From Betaproteobacteria bacterium (GTDB lineage Bacteria > Pseudomonadota > Gammaproteobacteria > Burkholderiales > Rhodocyclaceae), in contig JAHRYW010000003.1 of NCBI GenBank assembly GCA_020621865.1, forward strand, positions 62,001 through 126,000: a stretch of DNA of 64,000 nucleotides. The letters are read 5' to 3'. The position numbers and the translations under genes were made by a program. Below are positions 25,489-36,501 of the stretch, one piece after another (the stretch's first letter is position 1; every line of letters begins with the position of its first letter). Under the pieces are notes generated by a model. The model had not been told where the DNA came from, did no database searches, and was given only the letters and a program-made list of their open reading frames with translations.

Positions 25489-27240
25489 CTACTGCCCCCG
25501 ATGGGCGACCAGTTCGAACAGGTCTGACTCGATCTCGCTGTTGTTGGCCGACACCACCGTGCGCTGCATCCGCACGTAGCGTTTGACCTGCGGCGCATAC
25601 CAGATGGTGTAGCGGACCCGTACCGGCTCGACCTGCAGGGTCGCCACCGAGCCGGACTGCCGCCGGTTGCTCCACACCTCGACCTTGAAGGCGTCGAAAG
25701 TCCCGGCCGACACGCTGACCGATTCGCGACCGAGCACCTCGACCTTGGAATGCCAGTCCCGCCATTGCGGATCGTAGTCCGGTGTCGGCAAGCTGCCCAG
25801 GGACTCCTGGCGAGCCAGATCGACATAGGCCCCGAAGTAGGGACTGAACTCCATGCCGATCGCGGTCCACGCGACGAAATCCGGTTTGCCGCCGCGCGAC
25901 CGGCGCTGCTCCGGGCCCACGGCGCCCTCGACGACCCACAATTCGTCGGTTACCAAGCTATCGGCCACTGACTGGACGACGATCTCGAAACGCTGTTTGA
26001 AGCTGGTCGGCCACTTGCCCGATGCCTTGTAAACCCAGCGTTCTCCCTTCACCGGCAAGACCGCAGCGCTCCGCCCGGTAGCGGCCGGCTGCCCTGCCAC
26101 CGCGCCTGGCGTGTCCGTCTGGGTTCCAGCCGTTGCCCCAGGCGGCGCCACCGCCAGCATCTTGCGAACCGTCTTGCCGCCATTACGGGCGAGCAAGGTG
26201 AAATTGGTCGGGCCATCGATCCTGACTTCGACGCAATCCTCGGTCAGATTGCGCAACTCGCCGGGACGCGGCGACAGGCTCAGGCTCTCGGCATCGCTGA
26301 CCCGATAGCACAGGCGCGCCAGGCGGGCCGTTGCTTCGGCCTTGAATTCGCGAATCAGCGGCGCCGCAACGGCAGTTGCCGGGCGGGCTTCCGGCTTGAC
26401 CGCAGGGGCCGGCGCGGCAGCGGGCGGAGAGGGGGCCGGCGATGCCGGCGGTTTTTCTTCCGGCACGGGCTCCCGTTCAACCCTGGCCAGCGGCCGCGAT
26501 GGCTTGGCCACGGGTACCTCAGCTGGTTTGCCGGCGATTGGCGCCTCGGGAGCCGTCGCCGGCTTGCGCTCGCCCTGCCCCAGCCACAGGCCAATCCCGG
26601 CCAGCAAGGCAAGCAGCGCAGCGGTCGGTAAAATCCAGCCTTTCCCCCCACCTTCTTCCCGCCGCTGGTCGTCGGCTGCCGGCCTCGCTTTCCCGCCGTT
26701 CGCACCGCCCTTGCCATCACGGTCGGCCGGTATCGGATCGTTCGGCTTGTCTTCCTTCGGGGCAGGATCGGCCGACGGCGCCTTGAGGATGCCTTCCAGC
26801 GTGTGGATCAGCTCTCCGGTCGAGGCTTCCCACTGCTTGTGGTTGATCTCGATGGCCTGCCGGCGGGTCAGCGCCTTCAGGTCGTCCGGCAGGTCGGCGG
26901 CGAGCGGCATCACGGCGCCGCCGACGAGCACCGGCACGACACGGATACCGCGCTGCAGCGCAGAGCCGGTTTCCAGGCGGATGAAATCGTTGGGGTCGTC
27001 GAGCCGGCGACGGCCGGCGGCATCCGTGGCAGTCGTCCACTCGTCGCCGATCACGGCGATCAGCACGCGGCAGGAGCCGACTGCTTCCTCGATGGCGACC
27101 ACGAAATCGAGCCCCGGCTCGATCCCCTCGACGTCCATGAACACCCGGTCGGCACCGAAATGGGCGGCCAGACGGTCGTACAGACGACCGGCATAGCCCG
27201 CCGAATCGTCGCGTCGATAGCTGATGAATATGCCGTCCAT
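25489..27240 (-). CDS. Membrane-anchored TIR-domain protein
   Basis: 583 residues. Residues 1-150 are a bacterial TIR domain: MDGIFISYRRDDSAGYAGRL, RVFMDVEGIEPG, VRVLIAVIG-type strand (CRVLIAVIGDEW) and FIRLETGSAL, whose Glu is in the place of the catalytic Glu of NAD-cleaving TIRs. A basic linker, one membrane segment (WILPTAALLALLAGIGLWLG) and a Pro/Ala-rich stretch follow. The C-terminal part of about 250 residues, from AATARLARLCYRVSD-like sequence to ELVAHRGQ, is of unrecognised fold and is predicted outside the membrane. It may be a signalling protein or an NADase effector. No defence genes are adjacent. Confidence 0.85.
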   Translation of the reverse strand: MDGIFISYRRDDSAGYAGRLYDRLAAHFGADRVFMDVEGIEPGLDFVVAIEEAVGSCRVLIAVIGDEWTTATDAAGRRRLDDPNDFIRLETGSALQRGIRVVPVLVGGAVMPLAADLPDDLKALTRRQAIEINHKQWEASTGELIHTLEGILKAPSADPAPKEDKPNDPIPADRDGKGGANGGKARPAADDQRREEGGGKGWILPTAALLALLAGIGLWLGQGERKPATAPEAPIAGKPAEVPVAKPSRPLARVEREPVPEEKPPASPAPSPPAAAPAPAVKPEARPATAVAAPLIREFKAEATARLARLCYRVSDAESLSLSPRPGELRNLTEDCVEVRIDGPTNFTLLARNGGKTVRKMLAVAPPGATAGTQTDTPGAVAGQPAATGRSAAVLPVKGERWVYKASGKWPTSFKQRFEIVVQSVADSLVTDELWVVEGAVGPEQRRSRGGKPDFVAWTAIGMEFSPYFGAYVDLARQESLGSLPTPDYDPQWRDWHSKVEVLGRESVSVSAGTFDAFKVEVWSNRRQSGSVATLQVEPVRVRYTIWYAPQVKRYVRMQRTVVSANNSEIESDLFELVAHRGQ

Positions 27241-27363
27241 CCCGGAACGCCCCCTTTCATCCCGGGTTGCCCTCTGCCGCGAGGCGCGGCCGGGCTACCC
27301 GTAGGCCAGCATGGCGCCGACGGGCAGCGCATCATGAAGACCCTGACAAGAGGACGGCATTAG

Positions 27364-27382
27364 ACCCGGGAAGTTCCCGGGT
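27364..27382. terminator. Inverted repeat after purL
   Basis: ACCCGGGAA-G-TTCCCGGGT, a perfect inverted repeat 25 bases past the purL stop. A short T run is present only on the plus strand, so a terminator role for purL (minus) is weakly supported. Confidence 0.45.
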
Positions 27383-27406
27383 TTTATGCAAACGGCGTCC
27401 GAACGA

Positions 27407-30400
27407 TCAGCCGACCCAGCGCCGGGCGTTGCGGAACATGCGCAGCCACGGGCTATCTTCGCCCCAGTTTTCCGGGTGCCAGGACATCTGCACGGTGCGG
27501 AAGACGCGCTCCGGGTGCGGCATCATGATGGTGAACCGGCCATCGGCCGTGGTCACCGCGGTCAGGCCGCCCGGCGAACCGTTCGGGTTGTACGGATAGA
27601 CCTCGGTCGGCTCGCCCTTGTTGTCGACGTAGCGCACGGCCGACAGCACCTTGGCCTGGTCGTCGGGATTGTCGAACACCGCGCGACCCTCGCCGTGCGA
27701 AACGACGATGGGCACTTGCGAGCCTTCCATGCCGGCAAAGAAGATCGACGGCGAATCGAGGATTTCGGTCATTACGAAACGCGCCTCGAACTGCTCGACC
27801 CGGTTGCGGCGGAAGGCCGGCCAGTGTTCGGCACCGGGGATGATGGACTTCAGCGCGCTCATCATCTGGCAGCCGTTGCAGACGCCCAGCGCGAAGGTAT
27901 CCGGGCGCTGGAAGAAGGCGGCGAATTCCTCGCGGCAGCCATCGTGCATCAGGATAGTCCGCGCCCAGCCGAGGCCGGCGCCAAGCACGTCGCCGTAGGA
28001 GAAGCCGCCGCAAGCGACCAGGCCCTTGAAATCCTTGAGGCTGACGCGGCCGGCCAGGATGTCGCTCATATGGACGTCGACCGCGGCAAAGCCGGCCTTG
28101 TCGAAGGCGGCGGCCATTTCGTAATGGCTGTTGACGCCCTGCTCGCGCAGGATGGCAACGCGCGGACGGCCGCTGACCTGGGCGTAGACCTGAGTGAAAT
28201 CTTCCTGCGGATCGAAGCTCAGCTTCGGCGTCAGGCCAGGATCGGTCACATCAAGGATGCGGTCGAATTCCTGCTGGGCGCATTCCGGGTTATCGCGCAT
28301 CGCCTGCATGCGGAAGCTGGTTTCCGACCAGGCGCGTTGCAGGTCGACGCGCTTTTCGCGCAGCACGCGCTTGGCGTTGCGGGTGACGCGGATTTCGTCC
28401 CATTCGTTCAGGGTGCCGACGAAATGGTAGGGCACGCCGCAGGCACGCAGAATCGGCGTGACCTTTTCGCGGTCAGCGCGGCGAATCTGGATCAGGGCGC
28501 CGAGTTCCTCGTTGAACAGGGCGCGGACGATATGCTCGAAATCGCGGCCGGCCAGCAGGTCCGGGCGTTTTTCGGCACCGTCGACATCAAGCGCCTGTCC
28601 ATCGAAGCAGAGGCCATCGAGGTCAAGCGACACGCCGCGGCGGCTGGCGAAAGCCATTTCGCAGGCGGCGACGAACAGGCCGCCGTCCGAACGGTCGTGA
28701 TAGGCGAGCAGCATGCCTTCGCGATTGAGCTTCTGCACGGCATCGAACAGCCCCTTCAGCTTGGCGGGGTCGTCGACGTCCGGCGCATCGCTGCCGGTGG
28801 CGTTGTACACCTGCGCCAGGGCCGAGCCGCCGAGGCGGTTCTGGCCGAGGTCGAGCAGCAGCAGTTCGGTTTCGCCCTGATCGACGGCCAGTTGCGGGGT
28901 TTTCGTCTTGCGCACGTCGTCGACTGCAGCGAACGAGGTGACGACCAGCGACAAGGGCGACACCACCTGTTTCTTCTCGCCGCCCTCTTCCCAGGCGGTA
29001 CGCATGGACAGCGAATCCTTGCCAACCGGGATCGAGACGCCGATGGCCTTGCACAGGTCGGAAACGGCCTCGACGGTGTCAAACAGGCGGGCATCCTCGC
29101 CCGGCACGCCGCACGGCGCCATCCAGTTGGCCGACAGCTTGACCTTGCCCAGTTCGCCGACATCGGCGGCGGCCAGGTTGGTCAGCGCCTCGCCAATGGC
29201 CATGCGGCCGGAAGCCGGCGCGTCGAGCACGGCCAACGGCGTGCGCTCGCCCATCGCGAAGGCTTCGCCGAGGTAACCCTGGTAACCCATCGTGGTGACG
29301 GCGACGTCGGCCACCGGCACCTGCCACGGGCCGACCATCTGGTCGCGGGCGGTCATGCCGCCGACCGAGCGGTCGCCGATGGAGATCAGGAAGGTCTTGT
29401 CGGCGATGGTCGGCAGACGCATCAGGCGATAGGCGGCGTCCTTCAGTTCAATCGACGTTGCTTCAAAGGAAACGAAGGTTTCCGGTTGATGCGTGACGTC
29501 GCGGGTCATGCGCGGCGGCTTGCCGAGCAGCGCTTCCATTTCCATGTCGACCGGATTGACGCCGAAATGGTCGTCGGTCACGGTCAGGTGGCCGTCGCCG
29601 GTCGCTTCGCCGACCACGGCAAACGGGCAGCGCTCGCGCTCGCACATGGCCTGGAATTCGGCGATGCGGTCGGCCGGAATGGCCAGCACGTAGCGTTCCT
29701 GCGATTCATTGGACCAGATTTCGGCCGGCGACATACCCGGCTCTTCGGTCGGCACCTTGCGCAGGTCGAAAATGGCGCCGACGCCGCCCGAGTGGGCGAG
29801 TTCCGGCAGGGCATTGGAGACGCCGCCGGCGCCGACGTCGTGCACCGACAGGATCGGGTTGTTGGCGCCCATCTGCCAGCAACGGTCGATGACTTCCTGG
29901 GCGCGCCGCTGAATTTCCGGGTTACCGCGCTGGACCGAGGCGAAATCGAGGTCTTCGGCATTGACGCCGGCCGTCATCGACGAAGCGGCACCGCCGCCGA
30001 GGCCGATCAGCATGCCGGGGCCGCCCAGCTGGACGAACTTGGTGCCGACCGGGAAGGTTTCGTCCTTGAACGACTGCTGCGCCTGGATGCTGCCCAGGCC
30101 GCCGGCAATCATGATCGGCTTGTGGTAGCCGCGCACCGTGCCGGCGACATCCTGCTCGTAGGTGCGGAAATAGCCGGTCAGGTTCGGACGGCCGAATTCG
30201 TTATTGAACGCGGCGGCGCCAATCGGGCCTTCGAGCATGATATCGAGCGCCGAAGCGATGCGCGACGGGCGGCCGTAGGCCTTTTCCCAGGGCTGGGTGG
30301 CGTCGGGGATGTTCAGGTTGGAGACTGAGAAGCCGCAGAGGCCGGCCTTCGGCTTGGAGCCCTTGCCGGTGGCCCCTTCGTCGCGGATTTCGCCGCCCGA

Positions 30401-31336
30401 GCCGGTCGAGGCACCGGGGAAAGGCGAAATGGCGGTCGGGTGGTTATGCGTCTCGACCTTGGTCAGGATGTGGGTCAGCTCTTCCTTGTAGCTGTAGCCG
30501 CGGTCGGCATCCGGGTAGAAACGCTGGATGGTGGCGCCCTCGATGATCGAGGCGTTGTCGGCGTAGGCCATCACCGTACCTTGCGGGGCGGCGGCGTGTG
30601 TCTCGCGGATCATGCCGAACAGTGTCTTGTCTTTGGCCTGCCCGTCGATCACCCAGGAAGCGTTGAAGATCTTGTGGCGGCAGTGTTCGGAATTGGCCTG
30701 GGCGAACATCATCAGTTCGACGTCGGTCGGGTTGCGACCGGCAGTCGTGAAGATGTTCAGCAGGTAGTCGATTTCATCGTCGGACAGCGCCAGGCCGAGC
30801 GCGCCATTGGCCTCGACCAGCGCGGCCTTGCCGCCGGCCAGCACGTCGACGGTATTCAACGGTTTCGGTGCGAAGTGGCGGAACAGTTCGCCGGCGGCGT
30901 CGAAGCCGGGCAGCACCGATTCGGTCATCCGGTCGTGCAGCAGGCCGGCGACGGTTTTCTTTTCTTCGGCCGTCAAAACGCGGCCGCCCTTGACCACGAC
31001 GTGGAAGGCAATGACGCGCTCGATGCGCTCGATGGCATCGAGGTCGCAGTTCCAGGCGATGTCGGTGGCCTTGGAGGACCACGGCGAAATGGTGCCGATG
31101 CGCGGCGCGACCAGGAACAGTTCGCCGGCTTCGGCACCAGCGGCCTTCTCTTCCAGCAGCGTCGCCAGCTTGGCGCGCTCGTCGGCATTCAGGGCGCGCT
31201 TTTGCGCGACGACGTGCCAGTAATCGGCGACCACCGATTCGATATCCGCGACGGCCGCGTTCAGGCGGGCTTGCAGGCGTTGCAGACGGAAGGCGGAAAA
31301 GGCGGCGTCGCCCTTGAGGCAAAGAATGTCGGCCAT
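27407..31336 (-). CDS. purL: Phosphoribosylformylglycinamidine synthase, large single-chain form
   Basis: 1309 residues, the full proteobacterial FGAM synthase. The synthetase domains carry [20 protein letters not shown] and the ATP-binding [10 protein letters not shown]. The C-terminal glutamine amidotransferase has the nucleophile Cys in [12 protein letters not shown] and the HPERVFR histidine. It makes FGAM from FGAR, glutamine and ATP in de novo purine synthesis. No other pur genes are nearby. Confidence 0.97.
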   Translation of the reverse strand: MADILCLKGDAAFSAFRLQRLQARLNAAVADIESVVADYWHVVAQKRALNADERAKLATLLEEKAAGAEAGELFLVAPRIGTISPWSSKATDIAWNCDLDAIERIERVIAFHVVVKGGRVLTAEEKKTVAGLLHDRMTESVLPGFDAAGELFRHFAPKPLNTVDVLAGGKAALVEANGALGLALSDDEIDYLLNIFTTAGRNPTDVELMMFAQANSEHCRHKIFNASWVIDGQAKDKTLFGMIRETHAAAPQGTVMAYADNASIIEGATIQRFYPDADRGYSYKEELTHILTKVETHNHPTAISPFPGASTGSGGEIRDEGATGKGSKPKAGLCGFSVSNLNIPDATQPWEKAYGRPSRIASALDIMLEGPIGAAAFNNEFGRPNLTGYFRTYEQDVAGTVRGYHKPIMIAGGLGSIQAQQSFKDETFPVGTKFVQLGGPGMLIGLGGGAASSMTAGVNAEDLDFASVQRGNPEIQRRAQEVIDRCWQMGANNPILSVHDVGAGGVSNALPELAHSGGVGAIFDLRKVPTEEPGMSPAEIWSNESQERYVLAIPADRIAEFQAMCERERCPFAVVGEATGDGHLTVTDDHFGVNPVDMEMEALLGKPPRMTRDVTHQPETFVSFEATSIELKDAAYRLMRLPTIADKTFLISIGDRSVGGMTARDQMVGPWQVPVADVAVTTMGYQGYLGEAFAMGERTPLAVLDAPASGRMAIGEALTNLAAADVGELGKVKLSANWMAPCGVPGEDARLFDTVEAVSDLCKAIGVSIPVGKDSLSMRTAWEEGGEKKQVVSPLSLVVTSFAAVDDVRKTKTPQLAVDQGETELLLLDLGQNRLGGSALAQVYNATGSDAPDVDDPAKLKGLFDAVQKLNREGMLLAYHDRSDGGLFVAACEMAFASRRGVSLDLDGLCFDGQALDVDGAEKRPDLLAGRDFEHIVRALFNEELGALIQIRRADREKVTPILRACGVPYHFVGTLNEWDEIRVTRNAKRVLREKRVDLQRAWSETSFRMQAMRDNPECAQQEFDRILDVTDPGLTPKLSFDPQEDFTQVYAQVSGRPRVAILREQGVNSHYEMAAAFDKAGFAAVDVHMSDILAGRVSLKDFKGLVACGGFSYGDVLGAGLGWARTILMHDGCREEFAAFFQRPDTFALGVCNGCQMMSALKSIIPGAEHWPAFRRNRVEQFEARFVMTEILDSPSIFFAGMEGSQVPIVVSHGEGRAVFDNPDDQAKVLSAVRYVDNKGEPTEVYPYNPNGSPGGLTAVTTADGRFTIMMPHPERVFRTVQMSWHPENWGEDSPWLRMFRNARRWVG

Positions 31337-31421
31337 GGAGAGGTGATTTCTGGTTAGGCGGGAAGGCCGGCATTATACCTGAGGCCACGGCCGGGCCGGG
31401 TGTCGGCTGAGGCGGTCGGCG

Positions 31422-31535
31422 TCAGATCGCCGGGGCAGCGGCGTCGGCCACTACCCGGTTGCTTCCCGCCGACTTGGCGGCGTAGCGCATGCGGTCGGCC
31501 ATGTCGACCAGCGCCTCGACCGCCTGGCGGATACT
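31422..31535 (-). pseudogene. Remnant of a GGDEF-domain gene (C-terminal end)
   Basis: On the minus strand a frame ending in TGA at 31422-31424 reads RQAVEALVDMADRMRYAAKS then AGSNRVV. This matches the end of diguanylate cyclase domains (ADRALYAAKRAGRNRV). There is no GGDEF motif or start: upstream of it the similarity stops abruptly near 31535. It is a decayed or truncated gene lying between the hybrid kinase gene and purL. Confidence 0.75.
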
Positions 31536-31611
31536 TCACTATTGCGCCAGCGAAAATCCGGGCCGATTGATACCGGATTTTTGAAAAAGACTTCACGTCA
31601 CCCCACGAAAA

Positions 31612-31655
31612 AATGGATTTTGGCCATTTTTTCCGGCTGACCGTAGCATTTTGAA
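31612..31655 (-). repeat. Dispersed GCTACGGT repeat downstream of the hybrid kinase gene
   Basis: Minus-strand reading: CAAAATGCTACGGTCAGCCGG, A-run, TGGCCAAAATCCATTT. Short form, about 54 bases past the kinase stop, close to the GGDEF remnant. Confidence 0.88.
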
Positions 31656-31708
31656 TAAAACGGAGCGAAGCCTGGCCGCCTGTTCAATTCACCCGTTTCG
31701 CCGCCTTT

Positions 31709-34453
31709 TTAGCCAAGCCAGCGCAGCAAGGTTTCGTGCAAGGCGTCGGGGTGTACGGGTTTGGTAATGAAATCGTTCATGCCCGCATCAAAGCAGTTCG
31801 CCTTGTCATCGGCGAAGGCGTTGGCGGTCATCGCCAGGATCGGAACACTGCCGCCCTCCGGCATGGCCCGAATTTTCCGGGTGGCTTCCAGTCCGTCCAT
31901 CCGGGGCATCTGCATGTCCATCAGGATCAGGTCGTAGCGTCGCTCGGCAAAGCGTTCGCAGGCAATCTGTCCATCCTCGGCAATATCCACCTTGGCGCCA
32001 ATTTCATCGAGCAACTGCAAGGTTATCTCGCAATTCACCGGATCATCCTCGACCAACAGGACGCGGCAGCCGGCATGGTTCCGGCGCAGCGTTTCCGTGG
32101 CAATTCCGAGCGCTGCTTCCCCGGCCGGCTTTAATGCCCCACCCTTCTTCAGGCGCACGGAAAACCAGAAGGTGCTGCCAAGGCCCGGCGTACTGTCAAG
32201 ACCGACCTCGCCGCCCATCAGTTCGGCCAGTTTTCGGGTAATGGCCAATCCCAGCCCCGTGCCGCCATACCTGCGAGTGGTCGAGTTATCCGCCTGTTCG
32301 AAGGGCGAGAACAAACGCTCACGAGCTTCGGGGGGAATTCCGGGGCCGCTGTCCTGAACCTCGAAACGCATCTGGGCGCTCTGCTCGTCCTCGTCGACCA
32401 GACGCAAGCGCAGATGGATGCTGCCTGCTTCGGTAAACTTCACGGCGTTGCTAATGTAGTTGAGCAGCGCCTGGGTAATCCGCGTCGCGTCGCCCAGCAG
32501 CGCCAAAGGCGGCACATTGCTCTCGACATGGAACTGCAGCTGTTTCGCCCGGGCTTGTCCGGCCATCATCGAAACGGCATTGTCGATGATCCGATCGAGC
32601 TGAATTTCGCTCTCTTCAAGGATAAATTTTCCGGCTTCGATCTTCGACAGATCGAGAATGGCGTTGATGATATCCAGCAGATGCTGGCTGGCCGACTCGA
32701 TGCGGTCGAGGCGTTCCGCCTGCTGGTCAGAAACGCCCGAGCGGCGCAGCAAGTAGGACATGCCCGTGATGGCATTGAGCGGCGTCCGGATTTCATGGCT
32801 CATGTTGGCGACGAAGGCGCTCTTGGCCAGGCTGGCTGCTTCGGCAGCCTCCTTGGCGGTGCGCAGTTCGTCGGTACGCCGGGCGACAAGCTGTTCGAGA
32901 TGATCGCGATATTCGAGCAGTTCGCTCTCCGCCTGCTTGCGGGCAGTGACGTCTTCACCCGACGACAGAACACCGGAGATCATGCCGCTGCCGTCATGCA
33001 GCAAGGTGTTGTTCCAGGCCATCAGCATCGAGCGACCATCACAATCCAGCACGCGATTCTCATAGCGCGTCATCAGGGCTTCCCGGCCGTCCATCAGTCG
33101 GACGAAGTAGCCTTGAACCTCTTGCCGGCAATCGGCTGGCAGAAAGTGTTCGAACCAGTTCAGCCCAATCAGCGCCGCCACCGGCCGGCCGAGCATTTCG
33201 GCCCCCTTCCGGTTGATCATGGCAATTCTCCCCTGACGATCAAGCGCCAGCAGCATGACGCCGGCCACGTCGAGATAGCGCCGCGCGTTGTCGCGTTCCT
33301 GCTGCAAGGCCTCGGTTCTTTCAGCCACCCGCGCTTCAAGCAACTGATGCGAGCCCTGTATCGATTCCGCCATCTGATTGAAAGCCTGGGCCAGTTCGGC
33401 CAGTTCCGCGCTGTCGCCGGCGCTGCTACCGACCCGAACGGCCAGTTCGCCAGCGCCCAAACGCCTTGCATCGGCGGCCAGAAGCGTCAGCGGGCGGCTC
33501 ATGCCGCGCGCCATGACCCAGACCACCAACAAGCCCAGCCCACTGAGCAGGGCGGCAACGAACCCGAGATTCACAATGCCGCCCTTGACCGCCGCCAAGG
33601 CATTGTCCTTGCCCTGGTATTGCAACATCGTCAGGCCTTGATTGCCGCTCAGCTGAAGGTAACGCATGGCCAGCAAGTACTCGTTACCCCGTTCATCCGG
33701 CAGGGTCAGCGTACCTTCGAAGCCGTGAGCGATGCCTTCAATCAGCTTTTCAACGGGAGTGCCGCTCGTTGTACCGACGATGATCCGACCGCCATTGTCG
33801 ACCAGAATGGTGCGACTGCCCGACTCCATCTGATCGCGGAATGCTTCAGCAAAGAATTGCCCGGGGTCGAGCAAGGCAACGACAATGCCGATCGGCGCCC
33901 CGGTTGGCAAACCATCCGGCAACACGGTGCGGATCTGCCGTGCGATGACAAGACGGCGGCCTTCCGGAAAATCGACCAGATCGATCAACTCGGTCGCACC
34001 GGGACGAGCCGCTGCAGCAACCAGGGATTCGTCATGAAAGTTGGCACCCAGCTCACGCCCGTCTCCTGAGCCGATGATTCTGCCGGTTGCCGGATCGAGG
34101 ACATACAGTTCGAGATAGCGATCCGGGTAGGCTCGCTGCATGCGGTCGAACAAGCGGGTGACATTTTGCTGCAAGGCCGGGGAGTGTTCGCCCAGCAAGC
34201 GAATGAGCACGGTGTTTTCAGCCAGTCCTATCATGTCGCCACGACGCTCCTGCAGCGCGTTGGCAAACCAGGCCTGGAGATGATTGGCATCGCTTTCGAG
34301 AACCCGCGTCGCTTCGGCGATACGTTGCTGACTGGCCCCCTGGATACCGAGTAGCGGCAACCCGAAATACCAGAGGGCAAAAACGATGCCCATCGCCAGC
34401 GTCAGCAGGCCGCCAAAATAACTGGTGATCCGGGTTGAGAAATTTGACCTCAT
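31709..34453 (-). CDS. Hybrid sensor histidine kinase (dCache-like sensor, HAMP, PAS, HisKA, HATPase, REC)
   Basis: 914 residues from ATG 34451-34453 ([15 protein letters not shown]); an upstream ATG at 34498 would overlap the preceding gene. Order: membrane helix, periplasmic sensor (about 35-295), membrane helix ([19 protein letters not shown]), HAMP, PAS ([20 protein letters not shown]), HisKA with phospho-His in [13 protein letters not shown], ATPase ([26 protein letters not shown]), and receiver with phospho-Asp in [13 protein letters not shown]. It lies 13 bases after the binding-protein gene, so the two are probably one sensing unit. Output partner not visible. Confidence 0.93.
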   Translation of the reverse strand: MRSNFSTRITSYFGGLLTLAMGIVFALWYFGLPLLGIQGASQQRIAEATRVLESDANHLQAWFANALQERRGDMIGLAENTVLIRLLGEHSPALQQNVTRLFDRMQRAYPDRYLELYVLDPATGRIIGSGDGRELGANFHDESLVAAAARPGATELIDLVDFPEGRRLVIARQIRTVLPDGLPTGAPIGIVVALLDPGQFFAEAFRDQMESGSRTILVDNGGRIIVGTTSGTPVEKLIEGIAHGFEGTLTLPDERGNEYLLAMRYLQLSGNQGLTMLQYQGKDNALAAVKGGIVNLGFVAALLSGLGLLVVWVMARGMSRPLTLLAADARRLGAGELAVRVGSSAGDSAELAELAQAFNQMAESIQGSHQLLEARVAERTEALQQERDNARRYLDVAGVMLLALDRQGRIAMINRKGAEMLGRPVAALIGLNWFEHFLPADCRQEVQGYFVRLMDGREALMTRYENRVLDCDGRSMLMAWNNTLLHDGSGMISGVLSSGEDVTARKQAESELLEYRDHLEQLVARRTDELRTAKEAAEAASLAKSAFVANMSHEIRTPLNAITGMSYLLRRSGVSDQQAERLDRIESASQHLLDIINAILDLSKIEAGKFILEESEIQLDRIIDNAVSMMAGQARAKQLQFHVESNVPPLALLGDATRITQALLNYISNAVKFTEAGSIHLRLRLVDEDEQSAQMRFEVQDSGPGIPPEARERLFSPFEQADNSTTRRYGGTGLGLAITRKLAELMGGEVGLDSTPGLGSTFWFSVRLKKGGALKPAGEAALGIATETLRRNHAGCRVLLVEDDPVNCEITLQLLDEIGAKVDIAEDGQIACERFAERRYDLILMDMQMPRMDGLEATRKIRAMPEGGSVPILAMTANAFADDKANCFDAGMNDFITKPVHPDALHETLLRWLG

Positions 34454-34466
34454 TTCATTGCCTGGA

Positions 34467-35555
34467 TCAGTCCCGATAGTCGAAACGATAGGTTTCAAAG
34501 CGCCTGGGATCGGTCTGAACGCGGACCAGGAAATCGTTGTTCAACGCCTCGGCGACGGTATCCCAACGGCCGTCCGCCGGCAGCTTGCCAAGACGACGCA
34601 GGAAATCGAACTCCCCCTTCAAGGGCGGCGTTGCTTTTTGTTTGCGGATGATCGTCGGTGCTGACGGTACATTCAGCAACTCCCGCCGGACGATGGATAC
34701 GATCTGCCCAAGCGGCAGTTCGGAGGGCTTGCCGGAAAACCGCAGCGCATCGGCCTTGACCCAGGCTGCCGCCTTCTCGATATTTTTCTGCGACAGCCGC
34801 ATCCATTCGATGGCCCTCACGTAGGCCGCCACCAGTTCATCCGCCGCCGACGGGACGCGCCGGGCAAAGGCCTTGCCGATCACAAAATAATCGCTACTCA
34901 AGCCGCGGAAGACGATGCGGTGCGCTGAAGAGGATGCCAGCGCCACCGAAGGCGCCGGCTCCCAGGCGGCGAAGGCGTCGATCTCGCCACGCCGAAGCGC
35001 CTCCGGCATGTCGTTCACCTGCATGGCGACCAACTGCACGTCAGATTCCTTGAGCCCGGCGGTCGACAATCCCTGCAAAAGTGTTTGATGGGCGCTCGAT
35101 GCCTCGACATAGGCGATCCGCTTGCCGGCCAGATTCCGGACCTGACTCTGGTCGCGCGCCACGATGGCAGTTGCACTTTGCTTGACCAGCCCGACCACCC
35201 ACACATCGCCTCGGGCAGCGCTCAGGATGGTCGGCATATCGCCGAGCAAGCCGGCTTCAAGCCGACCGTCGGCAAGCAGGCCAAGCATGTCCGCACCGCG
35301 CAGGAAGGCATGGACCTTCAAAGGACTTCCCTGCGCCGCCAGCCGGTCGGCCAGAATGCGGTCCCTGGCGATGACGGCACTCAACACGCCGGACGGATAG
35401 CCCAGGGGTTGCCCACCGAGGTCCAGCGCGTGTGAATTGGCTGTCAGGCCATAGGAATCATAATAGGGCTCGCCGCCGGCCCAGGCAGGCCGGATCGCCG
35501 CCAGGGCGGCAATAGCCATCAGCACGAGCGCTACCCTGATGCGGAGAATGGACAT
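34467..35555 (-). CDS. Periplasmic substrate-binding protein of the NMT1/SsuA/NrtA type
   Basis: 362 residues from ATG 35553-35555 with a signal peptide (MSILRIRVALVLMAIAALAA...AWA). It shows the ABC-type binding-protein pattern: GYPSGVLSAVIARD, GRLEAGLLGDMPTILSAARG, IVARDQSQVRNLAGKRIAYVE, FAAWEPAPS. These bind nitrate, sulfonates, pyrimidines or similar small anions. No ATPase or permease gene follows; instead the hybrid kinase does, which suggests a role in sensing rather than uptake. Confidence 0.85.
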   Translation of the reverse strand: MSILRIRVALVLMAIAALAAIRPAWAGGEPYYDSYGLTANSHALDLGGQPLGYPSGVLSAVIARDRILADRLAAQGSPLKVHAFLRGADMLGLLADGRLEAGLLGDMPTILSAARGDVWVVGLVKQSATAIVARDQSQVRNLAGKRIAYVEASSAHQTLLQGLSTAGLKESDVQLVAMQVNDMPEALRRGEIDAFAAWEPAPSVALASSSAHRIVFRGLSSDYFVIGKAFARRVPSAADELVAAYVRAIEWMRLSQKNIEKAAAWVKADALRFSGKPSELPLGQIVSIVRRELLNVPSAPTIIRKQKATPPLKGEFDFLRRLGKLPADGRWDTVAEALNNDFLVRVQTDPRRFETYRFDYRD

Positions 35556-35635
35556 GTCTTGAGGTTCAACAAGATTGCAAATATGGAGCTTTTTCGATAT
35601 TGGCACGTCGTATCGGAAATTGCACTCCAATTCGC

Positions 35636-35690
35636 TGGCACCAGGCACCAGGCACCAGGCACCAGGCACCAGGCACCAGGCACCAGGCAC
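35636..35690. repeat. Heptanucleotide tandem repeat (CCAGGCA x7)
   Basis: Seven perfect copies of CCAGGCA (35641-35689) with a partial copy on the left side. It lies about 80 bases upstream of the binding-protein start and about 35 bases downstream of the next gene, in no protein-coding frame that I support. Copy number of such repeats often varies between strains. Confidence 0.97.
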
Positions 35691-35722
35691 GACCGTGCCC
35701 GGCAAGGCAAATCACAAGCCGA

Positions 35723-36322
35723 TCAACTACCGGCAAGCGCCTTCTGGATCAGGGGCACCAAGGCTGGCGGCAAACTGATACCGCCGCCGGTGGCGAAGGC
35801 CTGGGCCGCAGCGGACATTTTCTTCCAGGTCTTGCGGATGATGCCCAGCCATTTTTCCTCGGTGTATTCGGCCTGCTGGCCGGCAAAGCCGAGCATGTAG
35901 TGTTCGATGAAGACAAGGCAACTGACATCTTCCAGCAACTGCGTGTCCGGGTTGGTCTTGAGATCCTGCTTGCCGATTGCCGCCTTGACCCGGGCGATGG
36001 TCGCCGCGTCGTAGCCGGCCTGCTGCAGCAATTCGCCAGCCGTTTCGGCATGAAAGCGATAGAGACCGGTGCGCCAGGCAAAATAGCCGGGCTTGCCGAG
36101 CGGGTAGTTGCCGCGCGGCACGGTCCACCGCCGGATGTGCTGGGCGCGCACGGCCAGCTGGCCGACTTCATCGGCCTGCGGCGCGAAACGTTCGAGCATC
36201 TCGCTCATCCGCCGGGCGTAGCGCAATTCCTTGGGCTGCCCTTCGTCCAGGTTGGGGTCCTCGGCGTTGGCGGCGTCGAACAGGGCAATAGCGCGATTGA
36301 AGCGTTCCAGGCTGGCGGTCAT
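35723..36322 (-). CDS. DUF4202 family protein
   Basis: 199 residues. The start MTASLERFNRAIALFDAANAEDPN is the conserved opening of DUF4202 proteins, and a later AVRAQHIRRWTVPRGNYPLGKPGYFAWR block, with an HIxRW histidine, resembles an HD-like hydrolase fold. Function unknown. Alone on its strand, with 179 bases before the next small gene. Confidence 0.8.
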   Translation of the reverse strand: MTASLERFNRAIALFDAANAEDPNLDEGQPKELRYARRMSEMLERFAPQADEVGQLAVRAQHIRRWTVPRGNYPLGKPGYFAWRTGLYRFHAETAGELLQQAGYDAATIARVKAAIGKQDLKTNPDTQLLEDVSCLVFIEHYMLGFAGQQAEYTEEKWLGIIRKTWKKMSAAAQAFATGGGISLPPALVPLIQKALAGS

Positions 36323-36501
36323 TGAATTAATTTTCCGAGGCGACGTTTGGTATCGGCATTATAAATTTCGGGCGCAAGAGTAACCGAGCCGTTGCCCCAC
36401 GGCAATCGGTGGCGCGCCCTTGGTGGCCAAGCCTCAAACGGGCACCAACTTGGCGCGACGGCGCAACTTCGGTGCAGAACGCAGCGGCGCGTTCCCTGCC
36501 C

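Noticed and set aside
25489-27240. TIR gene as part of a Thoeris or CBASS-like defence island
   Set aside because: No ThsA, Sirtuin-like, cyclase or other defence gene adjacent; a single TIR gene with a membrane anchor is not enough.
27386-30328. 980-codon open frame opposite purL
   Set aside because: Antisense shadow of purL; the minus-strand frame has full PurL motifs while this one has none.
35641-35690. Heptamer tandem array as a CRISPR array
   Set aside because: Direct head-to-tail repeats of 7 bases with no spacers; no cas genes in the window.
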